A DNA stretch of 60,000 bases from Owenia fusiformis (taxonomy: Eukaryota > Annelida > Polychaeta > Sabellida > Oweniidae), in the NCBI GenBank assembly GCA_903813345.2, contig CAIIXF020000011.1, positions 17,903,754 to 17,963,753 of the forward strand, written 5' to 3'. Shown piece after piece: positions 51,682-60,000 of the stretch. Below the pieces are notes generated by a model, which saw nothing but the letters and a program-made list of their open reading frames with translations, made no database searches and had not been told where the DNA came from. Each line of letters begins with the position of its first letter. Position 1 is the stretch's first letter. The translations under genes and the position numbers were made by a program.

Positions 51682-52255
51682 CAGGCCCATAGCCAGAATT
51701 TTCCAAGGGGGGGTTCATTTTTTCAAAAAATTCTAGGGGGGGCTCACTTTGGCAAAGGACGATTCTCGGTTTGGAGAACAGTCTCCTGGTCTAATAATTT
51801 TTTTCATGAAAAATATAGAAATATTACCCAAATTAAACTATGAATATTCAAAAGAGGACATTTAAATCTACAAGATGTAAAAATAACAAATTGGTCTGAA
51901 GCAGGGGTAACGCTCAATTAGACCGATTCAATAAAATACAAGTCTCGATTTGGGGAAAGAAGTTCATCAGTGTACTGCGCTAATATTTTTTGCGAAAAAT
52001 CTGGAAATATTACCCAAATCAAATTATGACTATTCAAAAGAAGATATTCAAATCTATACATTATGTAAAAAAATCAAATTTGTCCGAAGCAGGGATAATG
52101 CTCATTTAGATTGATGAACTTCGTTCTCCAAACCGAGAATTGTCCTGTGGCCAAAAATCACTCAAAAAATAGTCAAAATGGTGAAAAACTGCATGATTTT
52201 GAAAGAAATTTTGGCCAGGGAACCCCCTGAACCCCCCCCCCTGGCTACGGGCCTG
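51682..52255. mobile_element. CAGGCC-family MITE, 574 bp, with TSD and a nested insertion
   Basis: CAGGCCCATAGCCAG at the left and CTGGCTACGGGCCTG at the right, flanked by the perfect 5-bp duplication ACCTT (51677-51681 and 52256-52260). It is longer than other copies because of the element at 51757-52145 inside it. Confidence 0.88.
51757..52145. mobile_element. Nested MITE with GGACGATTCTCGG ends
   Basis: GGACGATTCTCGGTTTGGAG plus AAC on the left, near-perfectly inverted on the right. The interior is two diverged direct copies of about 190 bp (phrase AAATATTACCCAAAT). Confidence 0.8.
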
Positions 52256-52599
52256 ACCTTTTCATACAGAATCAATAAGAATGGAGTGATATCACTTTTT
52301 GGGTTTATGTTTTAGTTAAATGTCCATTCAGTATGATTGAGGAAGAGGCTTCCACTTGTGAATTCATTGATAAAGGATCAAAGGATTATCGCAAAATGAA
52401 GTTAGAACTTTGAGACACTACAAAATGCACAACTTCGACTTGAGATGGAAAATATTTAAAAAAAATTGTCTGTGTTCATGTATTCTTTCTGTCCTTGCTT
52501 ATTACATGTAATAATTGATGTTAGTTAGAAAAGATGGTAAGCTATTGCACTCACTTATCAGTCTGTTTGTCCGTCTGTCCATCTGTCAACAATTAGCCC

Positions 52600-53745
52600 G
52601 TTTTAAAACCTCTGTCAATAGGATTCCCGTTTCAAGTTATTTTTGTTCAACATCAAAATAGAAAACCCCCCTTGACTCCTGGTTCAAAAGCTCGCCTATT
52701 TTCATAATGGCAGCCATTTTGTTTCTGGAAATTCGCAGAATTCACTTTTGGCCCATTTCCTAGCTTTACAAATAATTTAGGATGTCCTGCATTGTAAAAA
52801 GCCATGTCACTATAAAGAGTAGTTGTATGAAATAATTTAGTTACAAAAAATCGGCAATAATTCTATCAATTTCTTTTTATTTTCTGCCATTTTAGCCATC
52901 ATTCACTTTTGAGCAACACCATGTGAGCCCAGTACCCACATTACTATTTATTTTTAAACATACAATGAAACCCATAATCCAAACACCTCTCATTTGAACA
53001 CGTTTTCCTGGTCCCAAATTTGTAGATTCACATTGACCCACATATTTAAAAAGCTTTTAGTTGTGACCACCTGCTTATCAAACTCTTGGCTGGTTTTGCT
53101 GGTGTTTGGGTTACACAGGTTTTAATATAAAATAATTGATGCATTCAGAGAGAAACATCACTGTAAATGGAAAATGTTGAGTTCTACATTGAAGAATACC
53201 TATTTAAGCACAAATACCATCATACACAAACTCCATTGATTTGTCCACCTGTCTCGCGAAATCCACTTTTGGACCATTTGCCTTAAAAGCTCTGTTGAAA
53301 GGATTCCAGTTTTAAGTTATTTTTGTTCAATATCAATAGAGAAAACTCCCCTATGACTCCTGGTTCAAAAGCTCATCTATTTTCAAAATGGTCACCATTT
53401 TTGTCTCACGAAATTCACTTTTGGCCCATTTCCTAGCTTTACAAATAATTCCAGGTGTAAAAAGCCATGTCACTGTAAAGAGTAGCTGTATGAAACACCT
53501 CTCATTTGAACACGTTTTCTTGGTCCCAAATTTGTAGATTCACATTGACCCACATATTTAAAAAGCTTTTAGTTGTGACGACCTGCTTATCAAACTCTTG
53601 GCTGGTTTTGCTGGTGTTTGGGTTACACAGGTTTTAATCTAAAATAATTGATGCATTCAGAGAGAAACATCACTGTAAATGGAAAATGTTGAGTTCTACA
53701 TTGAAGAATACCCATTTCAGCACAAATACCATCATACACTAATTC
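52600..53745. repeat. Tandem segmental duplication
   Basis: 52600-53220 is repeated at 53280-53745, with an internal deletion of about 170 bp in the second copy. Both carry TTGACTCCTGGTTCAAAAG or a close match, and a long nearly identical stretch from CACCTCTCATTTGAACACG to the phrase ACAAATACCATCATACAC. Confidence 0.85.
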
Positions 53746-53895
53746 CAACATGGATGAACTTACAATAAACACAAAATGAATTAATTACAATCAAATTTTT
53801 TATTTCAAATTTTTGGTACATTTTATAAATTATGAGGTAGACAGTTGTTTGATATACATTCAATAGAGCAACTGTTCTTTCATCAGTCTGTTGTA

Positions 53896-54365
53896 TCCTC
53901 TCCCCACCCACCTTCATTCACCTTCCCCCTGCATTCACCTTTCCCCTGCATTTCCCCACTGTCCCTTTCGTATTCCCGCACCACCTGTTTTCTGCCTCTC
54001 CCTGAATTCCCCCACCCTATGCATTCCCCCATCTCCACTCTCCTCCCCCTGGGTTCCCCCATCTCCTTCACTCTCCTCCCCCTGCGTTTCCACATCCCCT
54101 TCACTCTCCTCCCCCTGCATTTCCCCACTGTCCCTTCTGTATTCCCGCACCACCTGTATTCCGCCTCCCCCTGAATTCCCCCCACCCTCTGCATTCCCCC
54201 ATCTCCTTCACTCTCCTCCCCCTCGGTTCCCCCATCCCCTTCATTCTCTTCCCCCTGCATTCCTCCACACCCTGCATCCCCCTGTATTCCCCAACCCCCT
54301 GCATTCTCCCTCCCCTGTATTCCCATCCCCATGCATTCCCCACACACTCACTCACTTTCTCTCTC
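53896..54365. repeat. CT-rich minisatellite (CCCCTGCATTCCCCCA)
   Basis: Imperfect 30-60-bp units of C/T-rich sequence. It opens long artefact frames on both strands (Pro/Ser-rich on plus, Gly/Glu-rich on minus). No gene. Confidence 0.9.
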
Positions 54366-54900
54366 TGAAAATAGGTTAAGAAACAAATAGAGGGGTTCCA
54401 AACAAAAGAAACATATCTGAATAAACGTATTATACAGTAAAACACCTGCATATATGGAACACCTTTGATATCTATGAAATGATATTTGAGAATTGATTCT
54501 AGCTGCTCTATTGTACAATAAGAATAAATATATCTGTATATACAATTTAAATAAAAACATCACAAATATCACAGTTTTAGTTTTTGATGGTTTTTCTCCT
54601 ACGAATTAGGTCACAATTACTGTCAGGTTTATCCATATGTGTAATGAACATTTACTTGTGCTGATATGCACAGGAGTATGGGTGTGTTCATACCTATTCA
54701 TTATCTTTTGATTGCCCAAAAAATATATTTTAGATATACATGTCTTGCCTAAAAGTATGTGTTTTGGTTTCTTGTATGTGTTATGTTGGATATCTTAATA
54801 AGTAAAACCTGACTAAGTGACCACTTCCAAACATTGAATGTTTTTGTCCAGCAAAAACATTTTAATCTAGTACAAGTTGTTCTATAAGCACATGATACAT

Positions 54901-55042
54901 ACCAAATTAAGCGTGACAGTTGAACGCGCTAGAAACAAGACCACATCTTTCTGAAACGATGGAAACATCTGTTTGCTCACATTTCATCACCCTTGTGTTG
55001 GAACGTACCACGTGGGTTCTGTCACTGTCACGCTTAATTTGG
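54901..55042. mobile_element. Hairpin MITE in the 3' flank of the cytokine-like gene
   Basis: ACCAAATTAAGCGTGACAG and CTGTCACGCTTAATTTGG form the ends, 142 bp apart. Its right end is only about 35 bases beyond the stop codon at 55077, so it is probably part of the 3' untranslated region. Confidence 0.75.
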
Positions 55043-55076
55043 CAAGTACCCTGTGATAAGTTTTGACTGGTGCATT

Positions 55077-55445
55077 CTACTTTTGTAGTTCAGGCAGTAG
55101 TGAAACGCTAACTTCCACATATTCCAAGAATTTCTCGAAGTCTCTTAGAATCATAAAGTCTCGTACATGTCTATTCTGATCATCTCCTAACTCTGTTTTT
55201 AAGCTGGCTTCAATCGTACTTCTTTCTGGAAACTCGTAGTAATGTTCCACTTTCGTAAATATCATAGCTTTGTGAAGGTTACAAAATGTCGCAAATAAAG
55301 CGTGTATTTTTATTTGTTCCATTTCTTCTAGCAAACTGGCACTTGTGTGGATGAATGATTTGACCGTCTCCTCTTTGATCATGTGGTTTATGAATAAAGT
55401 AGCGACAGCGAAATGTTCACGCAGCATTTTGAATAGAGTAGCTAC
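55077..55445 (-). CDS. Cytokine-like gene, last exon (helices B-D)
   Basis: Acceptor TTGCAG. Codes 122 residues from VATLFKMLREHFAVATLF to VSLLPELQK, then TAG at 55079-55077. Nearly all predicted helix, with heptad-like hydrophobic spacing. A HYYEFPERSTIE loop and a charged ELGDDQNR turn precede the last helix. Confidence 0.75.
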   Translation of the reverse strand, partial: VATLFKMLREHFAVATLFINHMIKEETVKSFIHTSASLLEEMEQIKIHALFATFCNLHKAMIFTKVEHYYEFPERSTIEASLKTELGDDQNRHVRDFMILRDFEKFLEYVEVSVSLLPELQK

Positions 55446-58400
55446 CTGCAACATGAACATATATATTTAGTGTTATTATAGACGGTGTTAACCAATTTTC
55501 ATCTTTTATATTCAATTACAGTAAAACCTTTTAATATTTATGATACCGGACTGGACATAAGTGTTGGGAGTGTCAGGTGTTTATATTTTAAGGTTTATAA
55601 CATGGTAACCAATGGTAGATTAAAAATGACAAAAAGTGTTCACAGAGAAGTGTTCAGACTCAGAGAGGTGATTAGAAAGGCGATTGGATACATAGGGAAA
55701 CCTGTCCAATCCAAAGAGCTCTGAGAATGACCAAAAGTGTTTGTATTAGCAGGTGTTCACATTTCAAGGTTTTATAAATATTTAAGTCAATGGGAGATAA
55801 CAAATTTTGGACGGAGAAAAAGTGTTTACATTAAGAGGTGTTTGGATATACAGGTTTACTGTACCTGTACATAATTGTGAGTACTATTCATTGTGATTGG
55901 CTCTTCTTTAGAGGTTCATAAACTTAAGGAATCAGTGTACAGTACAGTGAAACCTGTAAAGTGGAACACCTCTGTTAGTGGAACACTTTTCAGAGTCCAA
56001 AGACCAACTGACTTTATGTTAAATGAACCTCTATAAATTGAACACCTCACAAGTAGAACACTTTTTAGAGTAACCAAATGTGTTCCTATAAGACAGGTTT
56101 TACAATACTTGTCTGACCTACATCCCTATAGTAACAATGTACTTGGTATGAATGTAGACTTATGTGTGTATGTATTTATTAACAACCACTTCCTCAATTT
56201 GTATAAGCATTGCTTTTAATTGAACAATAAAATATGCATATCAATCATTGTGATCAGAAAAAATAGTTCTGCATTTTATTTCCGGGTTTGTGATAGAAAT
56301 TTCAAGATGAAAAAGAGTTTATCAATATCTGTTAAAATACATTACAAGTAAAGTGTATTTAAAATTCTCATTCTGACATTTATATAGAAATGAAACAATA
56401 TCAGTCCATCTCTGTGCAATATCAGTACATATGGTAGGATTGGATATTCAAATGAAGCTATCAAAAACTTTTGTTACTTTTTTTAAGTTTGGTGCACAAA
56501 AAGAAGCACTTTTCTTCAATTGTACGATTCCTTTCATATGCTGACTAAGTACTTAGCAATAAAGTTTCGGTGAAAAGAAAGATGAACGAACTACAAGTGT
56601 ATTGAAATGCCTGATGCCTGTTTCAGTGGAAATACAATGGAAAGCTCTATTTCCAGAAAAAATCATGAATAAGTATGAATTAGTATGAAATACAATGAAT
56701 TGAAAGCACACATTATTATAAAAGCAAGAGAAGAAAACAAAATAGGATAATATGACTACTCAACCAGCTCATTTGGTGATAAATTAAGTACAAGAGTACT
56801 CACTGATGAAGATTTGTTGACTAGTGTTTTTTCTTCTACTGAGATGACAGGCATATGTCGAAGGAGATACCCTTCATGTCTTGCAATGATACGTGTTGTA
56901 ATTCGTGAATGTTTCACCTGAAACAACAATTTACAAATCAATTATCATATAAAGCATTTTCATTATATGGCAAAATTCATTATTGGTTTGATTGATTAGA
57001 CTTTCAGAAGTAGTCAAAGTTTTGATATAAAGCAGATTCAGGTTATTACCTTAAAAAGGATGCAACTGATTGGCACACATGGACATATGTAACAAATAGT
57101 CTGCTAATCACATTCAATTAAGATTTCTCTCTTCTCAGCACAACCCTTTTTTAACATCACTCCATGCATCATTAAACATTCCCTTTTTCTTTTTATAGCA
57201 TAATCATTTAACACTCCTCTCTCAATAGCATAATCATTTAACACTATTGTCTCAATTGCATAATTATTTAACACTACTCTATTCATTGTTTAATCATTTA
57301 ACACTCTTGTCATAGTATAATCATTTAACACTCCTCTCTCAATAGCATAATCATTTAACTTTATTGTCTCAATAGCATAATCATTTAACACTCTTGTCAT
57401 AGCATAATCATTTAACGCAGCCCTCTCCATAATATTATCATTTAACACTATTCTCTCAATAGCATAATCATTTAGCATTACTCTCTTCATAGTATAATCA
57501 TTTAACACTCTTGTTGTAGTATAATCATTTAACACAGCCCTCACCATAGTATAATCATTTAACTCTATTCTCTCAATAGCATAATCATTTAACCCTACTC
57601 TCTTTTTACAGAGTTTTTATTAACGCCGTTTTGACACAAAATTAAGCGAAATTTTAATCCTGGGATGGAAAAAATATCTGACTTCGCGTACAATGGGACG
57701 CAGATTTGATTTTTTGTTTTTGCACTTTATTCTTCCATTCTCACTTCAGTTATTTAGCTAAAACTTCTCAAAACATAAGATTAAGTGATTACTTACCAAA
57801 CAGATACTTACTTTTCCAAAATAATGTCTGAAAATTCTGCAATTTGAAGATGGAATTGCCGAGTATTTTCAGTAGTTATTTTTATTTCCTAATTGTGATT
57901 TAAGAAAAGAGACACCTATTGATTGGAACATTGGTTCCAATAAACTTCCTCCCTCCTATGAAATTTGCAACTCCCATTTTATCATGTAGATTTCATTTTG
58001 ATAAATTGAGGAGGGACACTCTGACACGGAACAGCCTGATTCAGTAACAACTATTTGTATTTGAATGGCATTCCATAATAACATCATGATCAGATAAGAC
58101 TACATTGCACACTCGATAGAGGAAATTATTTTTCACCATGTTTCAGAAAATTAGGGATCATAATTTATTTATTATTTCATGCCATTTATAAATGTCATAT
58201 TAAAGTAATGCAAGACAAATTATTAATTAGTGAATTAGCAAAACCAAAAATCGATGAAAATGCTGAAGTTGTGCAATATAGAAATGCTGAAGTTGTGCAA
58301 TATAGAAATGCTGAAGTTGTGCAATATAGATATCAGGAAAAAATCTGGTTTTCAGTCAGGGAGGTGCAATCGTGGCATAAGAAACCCCCAAAATTGAAGA

Positions 58401-59392
58401 TTTGTTTTGAATTTTACAAAAATTGATGCAACTTTCTTCAAAATTTAGCTAGAAGCTTCAAATATTAAAAAGCGTTTTAAAGATCTTCTTCGTCTATCTA
58501 ATAATTCTTACGCCTATGGATATGATAATTGGTACAAACATGAGAAATAAATTTCAATATAATCTTGTTACAGTATTGCCTAAAAACAATCCCACGGTTG
58601 CATGGTATATTTTTATGGTTTTTCTAACTTTTGCAGAAGAGATCATTGCTTCTAGACACAAATTGTTTGTGATAAAATAAATACTTACGAAAGTGTCTAT
58701 GAGTGCATCAATCATAGTTCGTCCTTTTTGAGCTTGTTTGTATATATCCTTAAAGTGAGACTCCCCACTTATATTCGGGGCTGTAATATTGCTCCATATA
58801 GGGTCATAGGCCTGCACAGGTGGCACCGTTGAGCCATCACCGCATGGGTTATCCCATGTTTGGTCCAGATAATCGGGTGTCTTTGGTGTTGTTGAAGTTG
58901 TCGGTGTTGTAGATCTGATAGCTGATATGATGAGTGTGGAATTTACAGTCATGATAACACTGTTGCATAATATTACTGTTACAATTGAGTTGAGTGCACC
59001 TAAAACAAAAATTAAAAATGAGGTTATCAATACTGAATGAATACTTAATTTTCTTTATGGAAATGAGATAAAAATTAAAAGGATAATATTCATGAAGAAA
59101 TATGGTTCTCAAAAATAAAAAAAACAACTAAAGTATTTGTATTATATTAGGTTGCAATGATTCTTGCAATTTCAAATAAATCTTTATTTCATATGATTTT
59201 AATCTATCAATTTGTTGATTAACATGAAAATCATAGAACTTACAAATGAACTTACCCATTATACTTATGTATAACTTTCTTTATATTCCACGGTAATAAA
59301 CTTTGATATAAATCACGAGGGTTTGATCTCTTTGATTCCAGTTTAAAATGCTGACATAAAACATAAAGATCTTCTTTATATACTCCAGCCAT
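55077..59392 (-). CDS. Putative IL-6/CLCF1-like four-helix cytokine, type II membrane or secreted
   Basis: Exons 58999-58689, 56917-56804 and 55445-55077 join in phase 0 to give about 263 residues; a likely first exon is 59392-59255. The first part has a hydrophobic segment (NSIVTVILCNSVIMTV region), then a Thr/Pro stalk (STTPTTSTTPKTP) and an N-glycosylation site (NIT), consistent with a signal anchor and extracellular body. Then come four amphipathic helices: A at FKDIYKQAQKGRTMIDALI, B at LFKMLREHFAVATLFI, C at SLLEEMEQIKIHALFATF and D at RDFMILRDFEKFLEYVEVS. Helix D shows the ILR-x-F-x-x-FL pattern known from IL-6, and the long-short-long layout suits the IL-6/CLCF1 group. Only four Cys are seen in the joined exons. 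The fold and function are inference by eye. Confidence 0.55.
55520..55862. repeat. ACAGTAAAACCTT-family element(s)
   Basis: Starts ACAGTAAAACCTTTTAATA and ends ACAGGTTTACTGTA. The interior repeats GAGTGTCAGGTGTTTA-type units. It lies in the intron upstream of the last exon of the cytokine-like gene. Confidence 0.6.
55944..56106. repeat. ACAGTAAAACCTG-family element
   Basis: ACAGTGAAACCTGTAAAGTG at the left and AAGACAGGTTTTAC at the right, with GGAACACCTCT repeats inside. Confidence 0.7.
56804..56917 (-). CDS. Cytokine-like gene, middle exon
   Basis: 38 codons from VKHSRITTRIIARHEGYLLR to NKSSS, both ends in phase 0. Acceptor TTTCAG, donor TCA|GTGAGT. It continues the first helix and forms the A-B loop. 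Confidence 0.75.
57140..57610. repeat. 27-30-bp tandem repeat (CATAATCATTTAACACT)
   Basis: About 16 imperfect copies of a unit containing AGCATAATCATTTAACACT. It opens a repetitive minus frame (NDYAIER type) with one internal stop. Because the exons on either side already join in phase, the array is intronic. Confidence 0.9.
57611..58250. other. Intronic DNA of the cytokine-like gene
   Basis: No gene or named repeat is visible. Confidence 0.4.
58254..58330. repeat. 24-bp repeat, three copies
   Basis: AATGCTGAAGTTGTGCAATA plus TAGA, three perfect copies. Intronic. Confidence 0.9.
58689..58999 (-). CDS. Cytokine-like gene, exon with membrane segment, stalk and helix A
   Basis: Acceptor TTTTAG at 59000, open from GT-GCA (GALNSIVTVILCNSVIM) through the Thr/Pro stalk, DNPCGDGS and NIT to MIDALIDTF. 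Donor TTC|GTAAGT. It needs a phase-1 upstream exon. Confidence 0.72.
59255..59392 (-). CDS. Cytokine-like gene, probable first coding exon
   Basis: ATG 59392 codes MAGVYKEDLYVLCQHFKLES to KKVIHKYN and ends at ATGG|GTAAGT. The positively charged end (NIKKVIHK) directly before a hydrophobic segment suits the cytoplasmic side of a signal anchor. However, this donor is phase 2 while the next exon's open frame requires phase 1. So the junction, or the assignment to this gene, is unresolved. Confidence 0.5.
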
Positions 59393-59622
59393 TTTATGCT
59401 TACATGAAGTAAATCTCACTCCCACAATTAGAAACATTTACAGACGTAAGTTAATTTCAGTTATGAATTTTTCAATTTACTTCCTACTCTATTTTCATTC
59501 GTCCGATTGCGTCAAATTAATGCAATCGTGTCTTTGTTTTATCCATCTACATTGTACTGTAAATCACTTTTATGATGAATAAAATTTGATTAATTGATGT
59601 CTACAGGAATATCTACAGGAAT

Positions 59623-59895
59623 GTAGATTCTAGTGTAGTTAGATAAGTAAAGAATCATAGATTCTAGTGTAGTTAGATAAGTAAAGGATCATAGATTCTA
59701 GTGTAGTTAGATAAGTAAAGGATCATAGATTCTAGTGTAGTTAGATAAGTAAAGGATCATAGATTCTAGTGTAGTTAGATAAGTAAAGGATCATAGATTC
59801 TAGTGTAGTTAGATAAGTAAAGAATCATAGATTCTAGTGTAGTTAGATAAGTAAAGGATCATAGATTCTAGTGTAGTTAGATAAGTAAAGGATCA
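59623..59895. repeat. 34-bp tandem repeat, eight copies
   Basis: Unit TAGATTCTAGTGTAGTTAGA plus TAAGTAAAGGATCA, almost identical in all eight copies (GGATC or GAATC at one place). It lies upstream of the cytokine-like gene. Confidence 0.95.
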
Positions 59896-60000
59896 ATCTT
59901 GTAAGTGGAATCAAACATCTACAAAAAGGTCAAAATTATTTTAGATGGTTAATTGAATATCATGTTAATAATCAAACAGAAAGTCTGACATTTTGAACAA

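Noticed and set aside
52319-52411. Possible NT5DC1 last exon (KCPFSMIEEEAS frame after TTTTAG)
   Set aside because: The frame does not match the phase 0 end of exon 10 and has no similarity to the NT5DC1 C-terminus.
53883-54451. Several long frames on both strands (Pro-rich and Gly/Glu-rich)
   Set aside because: Composition artefacts of the CT-rich minisatellite.
57104-57547. Minus frames of NDYAIER-type repeats
   Set aside because: Tandem-repeat frame with an internal stop. The flanking exons join in phase without it.
59623-59895. CRISPR-like regular array
   Set aside because: Units are contiguous 34-bp repeats without unique spacers, in animal DNA. It is a minisatellite.

Overview
This is a window of animal nuclear DNA. 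It has split genes with GT-AG introns, no operons, about two thirds A+T, and recognisable animal genes (ALDH16A1, NT5DC1, an ankyrin/SOCS-box gene). It is very rich in short inverted-repeat transposons (MITEs), minisatellites, poly-C tracts and the palindrome TACATGTA. That mix suggests a lophotrochozoan, most likely a mollusc. This is inference, and the species cannot be read from the sequence.

Layout. Positions 1-809 (minus) hold an open frame that runs off the left edge and ends in nine copies of a 19-residue repeat. Positions 4518-4667 (minus) hold a probable first coding exon of an unrecognised acidic/basic protein. From 37462 down to 8091 (minus) lies a complete 16-exon ALDH16A1 gene. 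All exon phases join, giving about 826 residues, and the catalytic Cys, Glu and Asn of the first aldehyde dehydrogenase domain are present. Two things sit antisense inside its introns: a two-exon ankyrin-repeat/SOCS-box gene (26046-28015, +, intron 7) and a possible small spliced gene (13433-13666, +, intron 10). A small broken Cys-rich ORF lies in intron 5 (33013-33245, +). Exon 6 of ALDH16A1 is followed by three 113-bp tandem copies without acceptors, and exon 3 by a degenerate array of its own 3' edge.

NT5DC1 (a HAD-family 5'-nucleotidase-like protein) starts at 39808 on the plus strand, head-to-head with ALDH16A1. Ten exons can be followed to 46582, and the C-terminal part was not found. 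On the minus strand from 59392 to 55077 lies a gene for a predicted type II membrane or secreted four-helix protein. Its last helix has the hydrophobic and ILR-x-F-x-x-FL pattern of the IL-6/CLCF1 cytokine group. This is the most interesting candidate in the window, because helical cytokines outside vertebrates and arthropods are poorly known.

The remaining sequence is introns and intergenic DNA filled with repeat families that can be defined from the window itself: a CAGGCCCGTAGCCAGG family with 5-bp target duplications; an ACAGTAAAACCTG family; a 1.04-kb satellite-bearing element with an 8-bp target duplication (hAT-like); long foldback elements at 16163-17175 and 40199-40745; and a decayed Tc1/mariner copy at 47019-47990. 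No rRNA, CRISPR array or functional tRNA was seen. The genes show no sign of working together. They are ordinary neighbours of animal metabolism (aldehyde oxidation, nucleotide hydrolysis), protein turnover and signalling.
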